This document shows, in pieces, positions 7,611-15,600 of a stretch of DNA of 21,317 nt. Both the position numbers and the translations under genes were made by a program. The number at the start of each line of letters is the position of its first letter. Position 1 is the stretch's first letter. The notes beneath the pieces are model-generated. The model did no database searches. It saw only the letters and a list, made by a program, of their open reading frames with translations, and had not been told where the DNA came from. The stretch lies in the NCBI GenBank assembly GCA_910576875.1, contig CAJTKI010000024.1, forward strand, positions 1-21,317, in the 5' to 3' direction. The stretch comes from an uncultured Christensenella sp. Lineage in GTDB: Bacteria > Bacillota > Clostridia > Christensenellales > UBA3700.

Positions 7611-8123
7611 TTATTTTTTAGCAATCGGATTCAGGGTCATCGCAATCGTTCTTCCTTCGAGAGCGGGCCGTTTTTCCATTTGCGAAATGTCTTGTACCAA
7701 TACGTAGAACGAATCCATGACTTTGATCGACAGTTCGGGACGCGCCATCTGCCGTCCGCGCAACCGGATCGAGACTCTGACGCGGTCTCCTGCGGTCAAG
7801 AATTTAATCGCCTGTTTCGCCTTCGTGTTCAAATCGCCGGTATCGATCGTCGCGGACAGCCAGACTTCTTTGAGCTCGACGATTTTCTGATTTTTGCGAT
7901 TTTCTTTTTCGCGTTTCAGCGTCTCATACTTATACTTGCCATAGTCCATGATCTTGCATACGGGCGGCTTTGCGGTCGGTGAAATCAACACCAAGTCCAT
8001 ATCCTTTTCTTCCGCCAGTCGCAACGCGTCGTAACTCGACATCATGCCGATCTGTTCGCCGTCGCTCGCAAGCAATCTTACTTCCCTTTCCCGGATCTGA
8101 CCGTTGATAAGCAGTTCTTTAAT
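7611..8123 (-). CDS. infC: Translation initiation factor IF-3, ATT start codon
   Basis: A 170-residue IF-3: N-domain with LLINGQIREREVRLLASDGE, the central CKIMDYGKYKYE linker region, and a C-domain with KEVWLSATIDTGDLNTKAKQ and RLRGRQMARPELS. IF-3 binds the 30S subunit, prevents premature 50S joining and checks the initiator tRNA and start codon. The start is an ATT at 8123-8121, eight bases after GGGAGG; no ATG or GTG fits. The next in-frame ATG upstream (8171) lies inside a leader hairpin and would add 16 unrelated residues. Rare starts such as AUU on infC are the known basis of autoregulation, since IF-3 discriminates against its own start. EVWLS is slightly unusual; most members have Arg in place of Trp. 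First gene of infC-rpmI-rplT. Confidence 0.95.
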   Translation of the reverse strand: MKELLINGQIREREVRLLASDGEQIGMMSSYDALRLAEEKDMDLVLISPTAKPPVCKIMDYGKYKYETLKREKENRKNQKIVELKEVWLSATIDTGDLNTKAKQAIKFLTAGDRVRVSIRLRGRQMARPELSIKVMDSFYVLVQDISQMEKRPALEGRTIAMTLNPIAKK

Positions 8124-8147
8124 AGCGATATCCTCCCTGCGCCATGC

Positions 8148-8203
8148 AATAAAATACGGGCAACAATGCAATCGTTACCCGTCAATAAAACCGAAATTTT
8201 ATG
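8148..8203 (-). promoter_or_regulatory. infC leader attenuator (terminator-like hairpin with possible antiterminator)
   Basis: In the minus-strand leader, arms 8181-8171 and 8167-8157 pair over 11 positions (two G-U) around a three-base loop, followed by TATTTTATT. A segment at 8203-8191 (CATAAAATTTCGG) can instead pair with the 3' arm and its U-rich tail, which would exclude the hairpin. Leaders upstream of infC-rpmI-rplT are known to mediate L20-dependent attenuation in Bacillus; whether this one matches that structure cannot be settled by eye. Confidence 0.5.
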
Positions 8204-8259
8204 AACCGCGCCTGACCGTGTCGGCGGGTGAGAACGAATCTGCTTTGTTTTCCTCGGTT

Positions 8260-8289
8260 ATCATAGCGCATCCCGATCCGATCTGTCAA
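8260..8289 (-). promoter_or_regulatory. SigA-type promoter of infC-rpmI-rplT
   Basis: A consensus -35 TTGACA (8289-8284) and TATGAT (8265-8260) are separated by 18 bases on the minus strand. Transcription from about 8253 would give a leader of about 130 nt before the ATT start, enough for the attenuator described above. Confidence 0.75.
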
Positions 8290-8309
8290 CGAATCGGGCG
8301 CACTTTTTT
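8266..8309 (+). terminator. Plus-strand terminator-like hairpin in the thrS-infC gap
   Basis: On the plus strand GCG..CCCGATCC (8266-8279) pairs with GAATCGGGCGC (8291-8301), with one mismatch and a three-base bulge, then comes a run of six T and, three bases on, seven more. No plus-strand gene ends near here, and the hairpin overlaps the infC promoter. It would stop antisense transcription running toward thrS. Confidence 0.45.
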
Positions 8310-8331
8310 AACTTTTTTTGCGAATTGTCGA

Positions 8332-10269
8332 TCAATCCAGCCGTTTGGAATCGATATCGTCCGCAATCTTGACCAAAAAGTCTCCGAGCGTCATTTTGCC
8401 CAGATCGCCTTCGCCGCGGCGGCGAACGGATACGACGCCTTCTTCGACTTCTTTGTCGCCGATGATCAGCATGTAAGGCACTTTGTCCAGCTGCGCGGCA
8501 CGGATCTTATATCCGACCGTCTCGCTGCGGCTGTCCACTTCGACGCGAATGCCCGCGCCGCGCAACTTGCACGCGATCTCATCCGATACGGCGCGCGTAC
8601 GGTCGGTCAGACACAGCACTCGTACCTGCTCGGGCGACATCCATACCGGAAACGCGCCCGCGAATTTTTCGATCAACAGCGCGATCGTGCGCTCGTAACA
8701 TCCCATCGACGTGCGGTGCAGAATGTAGGGGCGACGCTTTTCGCCGTTTTCGTCGATATAGCTCATGTCGAAGTTCTCCGCCAAGAACATATCTACCTGA
8801 ATCGTAATCAGCGTATCTTCCTTGCCGTGCACGTTCTTGATCTGAATATCGAGCTTCGGACCGTAGAACGCCGCTTCGCCGATCGCTTCTGTATACGGCA
8901 CGCGCAGATGGTCGAGAATCGAACGCATCGTCGCCTCGGCTTCTTCCCACTTATCGGGATCGTTGATGTATTTGTCGGTATCCTGCGGATCCCATTTGGA
9001 GAACCGATACGACACGTCGCCGTCCAACCCGAAACATTTGAGACAGTACTGCGCCAATTCCAGACAGCCTTTGAACTCTTCTTCCAACTGCGACGGCGTG
9101 CAGATCAAATGCCCTTCGCTGATCGTGAACTGCCGCACGCGGATCAACCCGTGCATCTCACCGCTGCTTTCGTTGCGGAACAGCGTAGACGTCTCGCCGT
9201 AGCGCAGCGGCAGATCGCGGTAAGATTTGAGTCCGTTGTTGTAGATCGTATACTGGAACGGACAGGTCATCGGACGCAACGCAAAGACTTCTTCGTCTTT
9301 CTCTTCGTCCCCCATGACGAACATGCCGTCCTTGTAGTGATCCCAGTGTCCGGAGATCTTGTACAAATTACTCTTTGCCATATACGGCGTCTTGGTGCGC
9401 AGATAGCCGCGACGTTCTTCTTCGTCTTCCACCCAACGCGACAGAATCTGGAACAGCTTGGCGCCCTTGGGCATCAACAACGGCAAGCCCTGTCCGATGT
9501 TTTCGTCCGTCATGAAAATGCCCAATTCGCGACCGAGCTTGTTGTGGTCGCGTTTCTTCGCCTCTTCCAACGCGGTCAGATATTCGGTCAGATCGCTCTT
9601 CTTATCGAAGCAGGTGCCGTAAATGCGCGAAAGCATCTTGTTTTTTTCGTTGCCGCGCCAATACGCTCCGGTCAGCGACGTCAGTTTGAACGCCTTGATC
9701 ATGCCGGTGCACGGCAAGTGCGGTCCCGCGCACAAATCCACGAAATCTCCCTGCTGGTAAAAACTGATCTGCGCGTCCGCCGGCAAATCTTCGATCAACT
9801 CGATCTTGTAATCTTCGCCGTACTTGCGCATCAGCTCGATCGCCTTGCGTCTGGGCAGAACGAAACGTTTGAGCGGATAATTCGCCTTGATGATCTTCTT
9901 CATCTCCTGTTCGATTTTGTCGAGATTCTCCGCGCTAATCGGCGTCTTGAAATCGAAATCGTAGTAAAACCCGTTGTCGATCGCGGGTCCGATCGCGAGT
10001 TTGACGGTCGGATAGACGCTCTTGACCGCCTGCGCAAGGATATGCGAACAGGTATGACGGTAAATGCGTTTGCCTTCTTCGTCGCGGAACGTCAGGATTT
10101 CCAACGCGCAGTCTCGATCGAGCACCGTCGCCGTCTCGCAAACTTTGCCGTCCACCTTGGCGCCGAGCGCGACGCGCGCCAAACCTTCGGAAATGTCCGC
10201 CGCGACTTGCGCGACGCTGACCGGTCCGTCGTAATGCATCTGACTGCCGTCTTTGAGTGTGATCTGCAT
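8332..10269 (-). CDS. thrS: Threonyl-tRNA synthetase
   Basis: A 645-residue class II synthetase that charges tRNA-Thr. Domain order: TGS (about 1-60), the editing domain with HTCSH (His72, His76) and CAGPH (Cys180, His184), the catalytic core, and a C-terminal anticodon-binding domain (about 545-640). The core shows motif 2 (TSTLFRNESSGEMHGLIRVR) and the zinc ligands Cys336 (RPMTCP), His387 (SEGHLI) and His518 (LHRTSMG). The MTCPFQ and QVDMFLAENF forms differ from the more common MNCPGH type and resemble a ThrRS variant I associate with Clostridia. The ATG at 10269 has AAAGGAG seven bases upstream. It has its own promoter and a Thr T-box, so expression should rise when tRNA-Thr is uncharged. 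The gene uses no TTA, CTA or TCA codon. Confidence 0.98.
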   Translation of the reverse strand: MQITLKDGSQMHYDGPVSVAQVAADISEGLARVALGAKVDGKVCETATVLDRDCALEILTFRDEEGKRIYRHTCSHILAQAVKSVYPTVKLAIGPAIDNGFYYDFDFKTPISAENLDKIEQEMKKIIKANYPLKRFVLPRRKAIELMRKYGEDYKIELIEDLPADAQISFYQQGDFVDLCAGPHLPCTGMIKAFKLTSLTGAYWRGNEKNKMLSRIYGTCFDKKSDLTEYLTALEEAKKRDHNKLGRELGIFMTDENIGQGLPLLMPKGAKLFQILSRWVEDEEERRGYLRTKTPYMAKSNLYKISGHWDHYKDGMFVMGDEEKDEEVFALRPMTCPFQYTIYNNGLKSYRDLPLRYGETSTLFRNESSGEMHGLIRVRQFTISEGHLICTPSQLEEEFKGCLELAQYCLKCFGLDGDVSYRFSKWDPQDTDKYINDPDKWEEAEATMRSILDHLRVPYTEAIGEAAFYGPKLDIQIKNVHGKEDTLITIQVDMFLAENFDMSYIDENGEKRRPYILHRTSMGCYERTIALLIEKFAGAFPVWMSPEQVRVLCLTDRTRAVSDEIACKLRGAGIRVEVDSRSETVGYKIRAAQLDKVPYMLIIGDKEVEEGVVSVRRRGEGDLGKMTLGDFLVKIADDIDSKRLD

Positions 10270-10304
10270 ATTGCTACTCCTTTTGTGTCCGCCGTGCGCG
10301 GACG

Positions 10305-10341
10305 AAAATATAAAACGCCCCTATGCATGCGCATAAGGGCG
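10305..10341 (-). terminator. T-box-controlled leader terminator of thrS
   Basis: Minus-strand CGCCCTTATG (10341-10332) pairs with CATAGGGGCG (10325-10316) around a short loop, followed by TTTTATATTTT. It lies just after the T-box sequence, as expected for the terminator that competes with the antiterminator. Confidence 0.85.
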
Positions 10342-10543
10342 ACTGCGGTCGCTGTTCCACCTTACTTCGCGGCCTACGGACCGCCTTCGTTATACCCGAT
10401 CGTCGGGCGACGTGCCGATCGGACGGCGGTACCGAACAACACCGTTTGCACGCTCTTCTCAGCCCCGAGCGCTCTCTGTAACGCGTATGCCGTCCGACAT
10501 GTCCTTCCGCGGGAGATCGCTCCCCGGCAATGTGTGTCGTGTA
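10305..10543 (-). promoter_or_regulatory. T-box riboswitch, threonine specifier (ACC)
   Basis: The roughly 240-nt leader shows the T-box layout on the minus strand. Stem I base arms are 10497-10489 (TCGGACGGC) and 10427-10419 (perfect complement). ACC at 10430-10428 sits directly before the 3' arm, where the specifier codon belongs, and reads threonine. The apical part has AGAGAGC (near 10478-10472) and GCTGAGAAGAGC. The conserved T-box AGGTGGAACAGCG is at 10362-10350, followed by the terminator. The bulge TGGA would pair with a tRNA 3' end UCCA. Uncharged tRNA-Thr should stabilise the antiterminator and allow thrS transcription. Confidence 0.88.
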
Positions 10544-10549
10544 ATCCAT

Positions 10550-10578
10550 ATTATATGCCGCGCAAGCGGCGCTGTCAA
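10550..10578 (-). promoter_or_regulatory. Consensus SigA promoter of thrS
   Basis: TTGACA (10578-10573) and TATAAT (10555-10550) with a 17-base spacer: a perfect match to the vegetative consensus. The spacer carries the inverted repeat GCCGC-TTGC-GCGGC. The -35 lies 20 bp past the stop codon of the YtxC-like gene. Confidence 0.9.
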
Positions 10579-10597
10579 GGACTTTTTTCCAACCCGT

Positions 10598-11317
10598 TCA
10601 CAAGACTTTGATGCGCACGAGATTTTCCAGCGCTTCGAGCAGACGGCGGTCGATCTGCTTGCCGGAAACGATGACTTCTTTGGCGCCCTGCGCGATGATC
10701 GTATGGATCGCGTCTAAGACGGGATCGTCGTACAGCGGCACGATCTCGACCATGTTGCCTTCGTTGGCGTTGGTGATCAATAGATCTTTGGCGTCCGAAA
10801 TAAACAAACTCACGTCCCCTTCGCGACTGCCGAGCATATACAGCGCCACCGAATACAGATCCGCGTCCGTATACTCGGTGTGCAACAGCGAACGCGTCAT
10901 GTCCGCAACTTCGCGCCACGCTTCGACCAGCGCTTTGAGACGGAAGTACACGACGCCTTCCACCGAATACTCGTACAGTTCGTCCAGCGCGGCGAGAATG
11001 ACCGTGCGTTCGCGCTCGCTGTCGTAATACAACAGCGACGACATCAACGCGCACAGCGCCGGCGTGCGGCGCGCGCCTTTGGCGGCGGCGTTGAGAAAAC
11101 GGAATTTGAAGCGCGTCAAAATGCAGTCGCATACCGCGTTGTCTACCAAACTCTTGACATACAGCAGATCGCCGTCTTTGCAGGCGATCTGATAGATCGT
11201 CCGCGTCGCGGTGCGCGCTTGGGCGCAATAAAGCCCCTGAATTTGTTCCAGACTTTTCGTCAATTGCTCCACGGCGGACGGATATTCGTTCGCGATCGAA
11301 ATACTACTTTGCCACAT
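10598..11317 (-). CDS. ytxC: YtxC-like putative sporulation protein
   Basis: A 239-residue soluble, mostly helical protein without signal peptide or obvious catalytic motif. I assign it to the YtxC-like family from its position directly upstream of thrS, its size, the opening MWQSSISIANEY, and the ending (DAIHTIIAQGAKEVIVSGKQ, then an ALENL segment), which resembles the YtxC C-terminus. The family occurs in endospore formers and its biochemical role is unknown. The frame is open to 11392, but the ATG at 11317 has GAGG five bases upstream, while the ATGs at 11350 and 11392 have no site. A SigE-like -10 lies just upstream, which would fit mother-cell expression. The very C-terminus lacks the Cys-rich tail I recall from some members. 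Family call moderately sure, function not. Confidence 0.6.
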   Translation of the reverse strand: MWQSSISIANEYPSAVEQLTKSLEQIQGLYCAQARTATRTIYQIACKDGDLLYVKSLVDNAVCDCILTRFKFRFLNAAAKGARRTPALCALMSSLLYYDSERERTVILAALDELYEYSVEGVVYFRLKALVEAWREVADMTRSLLHTEYTDADLYSVALYMLGSREGDVSLFISDAKDLLITNANEGNMVEIVPLYDDPVLDAIHTIIAQGAKEVIVSGKQIDRRLLEALENLVRIKVL

Positions 11318-11332
11318 ATTATCCTCATGGCT

Positions 11333-11360
11333 ATTGTATGCCGCGGGCATATTTTTATTC
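11333..11360 (-). promoter_or_regulatory. Possible SigE-type sporulation promoter of the ytxC-like gene
   Basis: On the minus strand CATACAAT (11340-11333) equals the -10 consensus I know for Bacillus SigE. An AT-rich GAATAAAA (11360-11353) lies 12 bases upstream as a possible -35; it is a weak match. The resulting leader would be only about 10 nt, ending in the GAGG site. No SigA-like -35 was found at the right distance. Confidence 0.4.
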
Positions 11361-11458
11361 GGTTCGGCTTGCAACGCGCGCCGTTTTGACAAAATCCGCC
11401 GTCACCCGCCTTGCAACGCCGTTTGCCGCGAATTTTTTGATAAATGCCTGCAATATGA

Positions 11459-11487
11459 TTGACTTTGCCGATCGGATACGCTAATAT
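11459..11487 (+). promoter_or_regulatory. Promoter of tRNA-Leu
   Basis: TTGACT (11459-11464), 17-base spacer, TAATAT (11482-11487). The predicted start near 11494 leaves a short 5' leader before the tRNA at 11502. Confidence 0.75.
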
Positions 11488-11501
11488 ATCAATGCAATTA
11501 T

Positions 11502-11584
11502 GCGGACATGGCGGAATAGGCAGACGCGTACGTTTGAGGGGCGTATGGGAGACCGTTCGGGTTCAAGTCCCGATGCCCGCACCA
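11502..11584 (+). tRNA. tRNA-Leu(GAG), CCA encoded
   Basis: An 83-nt class II tRNA. D arm GCG/CGC with loop GAATAGGCAGA, anticodon stem TACGT/GCGTA around loop TTGAGGG giving anticodon GAG (reads CUC and CUU), a long variable region of about 11 nt, T stem TCGGG/CCCGA with loop TTCAAGT, discriminator A and encoded CCA. All fit leucine. The acceptor stem GCGGACA/TGCCCGC has one A-C mismatch at the fifth pair. It has its own promoter and terminator and is not clustered with other tRNAs. Confidence 0.95.
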
Positions 11585-11586
11585 CA

Positions 11587-11617
11587 CCGAGCAATCCGAA
11601 GATTGCTCGGTTTTTCT
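11587..11617 (+). terminator. Terminator of tRNA-Leu
   Basis: CCGAGCAATC (11587-11596), loop CGAA, perfect complement (11601-11610), then TTTTTCTTT. It starts two bases after the CCA end. Confidence 0.95.
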
Positions 11618-11671
11618 TTGCAAATCGCCCGCATGCGACGGCATCGGGATTGATCCGATCGGGAGGCTTAT

Positions 11672-12502
11672 ATGCAAAAAATTTTGGATACCGTATACAA
11701 CTGGCTGACCACCGCGGGACTGAAAATCGCGGTCGGACTGCTCGTCTACTTTGTATTCTGCAAAGTCATGAACGTCTTGTTCCGCCGCCTGGACAAAGTC
11801 ATGTCCAAGCGCAATGTGGAAGTCACGATTCGCCGCATCAGCTGCGCCTGGTTGCGCCGCATCGCGAAATTCATCGGCGCGGTCTGTCTGCTCGCGTATC
11901 TGGGCGTCGAAACGTCCGGCATCGCCGCCGCGATCACGTCGGTCGGTCTGACGATCGGTCTCGCGCTGCAAGGCTCGCTCGCCAACTTTGCGGGCGGCAT
12001 CATTCTGATCGTATTGCATCCCTACCGCGTCGGCGATTTCGTCAACGTCGCCGGCTCGGAAGGCACGGTCGAAGAGATCGAACTGTTCTACACCTATCTC
12101 GCGACGCCGGACGGCAAACAACTGGTCATCCCCAATTCCAAAGCGTCCGCGGAAGTCATCGTCAACTACTCCGTCAAAGACAAGCGCCGCAACGATCTGA
12201 TCTTCTGCATCTCGTATCAACAGGATTTTGAACGCGCCAAGCAAATCATCTGCGATCAGATGGCGGCGTGCGACGACATCCTGACCGATCCCGCGCCGAT
12301 GATCCGCATCAAAGAACACGGCGACAGCTCGATCAAAATTCTTGCGCGGTACTGGGCGCCTAACGACAAATTTTGGGACGCGAACTTTTATATGTTGGAA
12401 GCGGTCAAACGCGCGTTCGACGAAAACGGCATCGAAATCCCGTATCCGCAATTGGACGTGCATCTGCGCGACGTACCCAAACAAGATCTTTCCAAAGACT
12501 GA
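11672..12502 (+). CDS. mscS: Small-conductance mechanosensitive channel (MscS family)
   Basis: A 276-residue MscS-type channel, close to the length of E. coli MscS. Three membrane segments lie at about 15-35, 62-80 and 85-116. The pore helix TM3 carries the family hallmark LALQGSLANFAGGIILIVLH (97-116), followed by PYRVGDFVNVAGSEGTVEEI of the beta domain and the IPNSK motif (153-157). Members open under membrane tension and release solutes during hypo-osmotic shock; the C-terminal cage is cytoplasmic. The ATG at 11672 has GGGAGG five bases upstream. The gene stands alone between the tRNA terminator and its own terminator. No clear promoter was picked; the preceding 60 bp has no good -35/-10 pair, so some readthrough past the tRNA terminator is possible. 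Confidence 0.95.
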   Translation: MQKILDTVYNWLTTAGLKIAVGLLVYFVFCKVMNVLFRRLDKVMSKRNVEVTIRRISCAWLRRIAKFIGAVCLLAYLGVETSGIAAAITSVGLTIGLALQGSLANFAGGIILIVLHPYRVGDFVNVAGSEGTVEEIELFYTYLATPDGKQLVIPNSKASAEVIVNYSVKDKRRNDLIFCISYQQDFERAKQIICDQMAACDDILTDPAPMIRIKEHGDSSIKILARYWAPNDKFWDANFYMLEAVKRAFDENGIEIPYPQLDVHLRDVPKQDLSKD

Positions 12503-12520
12503 TCGCAAATCCGATTACAA

Positions 12521-12549
12521 GATCCGGCGGCAAAGCCGGATCTTTTTTT
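12521..12549 (+). terminator. Terminator of the MscS gene
   Basis: GATCCGGC (12521-12528), six-base loop, GCCGGATC (12535-12542), then seven T. It closes the plus-strand unit just before the convergent large surface-protein gene. Confidence 0.95.
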
Positions 12550-12583
12550 ACCGCAACCGACCTGCATCCTGAATCTTCGACAC

Positions 12584-12617
12584 AAAAACGGAGCGCCTGC
12601 TCCGCGCAGACGCTCCG
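12584..12617 (-). terminator. Terminator of the large surface-protein gene
   Basis: Minus-strand CGGAGCGTCTGC (12617-12606) and GCAGGCGCTCCG (12600-12589) pair with one mismatch, followed by TTTTT. It starts about 20 bp after the TAG stop. Confidence 0.9.
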
Positions 12618-12636
12618 TATCCGAGCATACCCGATC

Positions 12637-15600
12637 CTATTCGCGTCGCTCGCGACGTTTGTCTTCGTACTCGCGCTTGCGATAGCGACGAATGTCTCCG
12701 ACTTGCACCGAAATGACGCACAGTACAACCGCCATCACGATGACCACCGCGGTGATCACGCACAGCAACGCCGTCTGCAACCGAACGGACTGCGCATCCG
12801 CCCCGCCCGGCAACATCGAATCGGACGAACCGATCCCCGTAAACAGAAAACTTTCCGAAACCGCGCTCAGCGCGCCCGCTTCGCTGCCGTCGTCAAACAC
12901 GAAGTTGCCCGCGCACTCGTGATCGGACGGGAATTTCGCCGTAACGCGATACCGCTGCCCAACCTGCAAATCCGCCGCCGCGACAGGATTGCCGCTTTCG
13001 TCCGAATATTCGTATTCGATCGCCAAAACGCTCGCAAACGCGTTGGGAACGATAAAGGTCGGCGTGCCGTCCCCCGCATACCATTGGATCGGCAGACGCG
13101 CCTTGCGAATCGTCCAATCCAACGAAAGCGCTTGCGTCGATCCGTCCGCCCAAACATAATTGTCCGTATCGCGCAAAGTCAACGTCGCTTGATAATCGCC
13201 TGCCCGCGTTGCGCGCGCCACGCCGTCCAACGCCATCGCTTGCGCGTCGAACGCCGGCAACCATACGGAGCAATCGATCTCTTTGCCGCTATACTCCGCC
13301 GCTTGCGGCACGGGGATGTCGAGCGGTCTCTTGTCAATCTCCGCATACACAAGCGCGACGTCCAACGTATATCCAGCCGCGGCAGCCGCGCTCAGACGAA
13401 TTTCGATCTGATATTTGCCCGCGCCGATCGGATATTCGCCGTCCGCCAAAGGCGTGCGCGCAGCATCGTCGCGATAATACGCCACCGTGTAATCGGTCGA
13501 AAGCATCGGCGTATTGTCCGGCTTGATGACCGTGAACGCGTCGGGCAAAAATTGGGCTTGACCGTCGTAGACGACGCGCAAATTGCCGACAAACTTGACG
13601 ATTGCGATTTGTTTGCCGTCGCCGACGCGGAACGTCACGCTCGGATCGCCGCCGCCCGCGCCTTCCAAAACATAATTGGCTTGTGCGCTCGGCGACAGAT
13701 ATGCGCGCACCGTATACGTATAAATGTCCGTCCCCGGATCGTGCGCGTTGATCCATGCGACCCCCGCGTCGTTTTCTCCGACCGAATCGCCGTGCGCGCT
13801 CTTGATCTGCCAGCGATAATACGGTCTGCCTTCCGCGGTCTTATCCGCGATTTCTTCCCAATCCACGGGGATGCGACGCTTGACGATGCTCCAAGTAAAT
13901 TGTAGGTTTTCTTCGTGAATCAAATCGAAGTTTTCCTTCTCGTAATCCAAGAATTGCGCTTCGACGGTCGCCGTGTACGGACCGCCGACGCTGCGTCGCA
14001 CGTCGCCGACATACGAATCTTTGAGTCGGATTCCGTACGGCAGAGACTTGACGCGTACGGTGATCGGATTGCCGTCGTTGTACTGCAATTCCGCCGCCGC
14101 GTCCGACGCGAATTCGTTCTCGATCCATTCGTCGCCGCGATAATACGAATATCCCCATTTGACATTCGACAAATCGATGACGCCCTTGACGATCGACCAG
14201 GAAATCGTCACTTCTTTCGTCAAATCCTTGCCGTCGAACAAATGATTCTTATCCGTCCTTAACAGCGCTTTGGTTTCGTAAGGTTTGACGACGCTGCCGC
14301 TGCGGTTTTGGTACCCGTCCGGATACGCCGCGTCGCCGAGATCGACCGTCACGTAATCGGGCAAGCCCGTCACGGACAGTTCATAGACGACCGCTTTGTT
14401 AAATTCGTTCCACCGATACGGCAGTTGCATGCCCGCAGTCGCGTCCTGCACGTCTTTGCCGTCCGCGGTATATTGCCACTTCATATTACTCAAATCCGCG
14501 CGCTCGGGTTCGACGGTAAACGTACGCGTCTGCGCGGAGGCGATCTTATAGTTTGCGTTCGAGCCTTCCTGCCCGTCCAATTCGCAACACAGCGTGTACT
14601 GCCCGATCGCGGTCACGCGCGAGATGTCAAGCACGTTGTCGACAACCGATTCGATATCGTCGGAATTGGTTTGGTAATAATAGTACGTTTTGAGTTTGAC
14701 GCTCTCGCCGCTTACAAGCCCCACGGGCGTCGCGGTAATCGTCCCTTGCGTTCCGACCGACCAAATCCAGCCGAGTCCGTCGGAAGCGACGAAATCCACC
14801 GTAATCGTCTTGGGATCGATCCGAAAGGTCAACGTGCGTTCGCCGACGCTGTCCTTTCCGCTGTCCCAATACGTGTCCGCGGCTGCATGCAATTGAAACC
14901 GAACGGTATACGTACCCGCCTTCGTCGCCTGAATCTCTCCGGTATTTGCATCGAACGAAAAGCCGTCCGCAATCGTTTTACCGGCGGGATCGACGCCCGT
15001 CACCTGCACGTCCACCGCAGTCTTATCGAAATTGCGCAACGCAAACGTCTGCGCGTCGCCGTTGTAATCTTTGGCTTCGATTGCGCCGCTCATGCCGATC
15101 GTCGGCACGGTTACGGCGGTCGCGGTACCGCTTGTTTCCGCCTTGGACAAATTCAAATGCACTGCGGGACGCAATTCGTACATCTCCGTCACCGCGTAAG
15201 AAACGCTCTTCTGCATGCCGTCCGAATCGAGCGCATAGGCGTTGTTCGCCTTGGTAATACTGCCCGAACGCAACCAAATGCCGCCGGCGCTCGTAATGCG
15301 TTCCGGATTGATTTTCCACAGCCCCTGCTCCGGATATTCGGTACACCCGATTTCCGCGGTACTCGGCAACCAAAGATAATCGTTCGCCCAATCTCCGTAA
15401 TGCGCCTTGGCGTTGGCGCCTCCTTGTTCGTAATTGAATCCGCTCGCAAAACCGTTGCCGCCGGTCGTATTGCCGTACGCGTCGTTGGGCGCGTCGTAAT
15501 TCCAAGCAATGATGCTCGACACGGACTCGCTCTGCTGATACGCGACTTGGGACGGCGTGACGAGATATTCGGTCACGCTGGTCTTGCGCAAATTCTTGTC

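Noticed and set aside
8104..10611. 835-codon open frame on the plus strand
   Set aside because: It lies exactly antisense to thrS in codon register, has no recognisable domain, and is explained by the absence of TTA, CTA and TCA in thrS.
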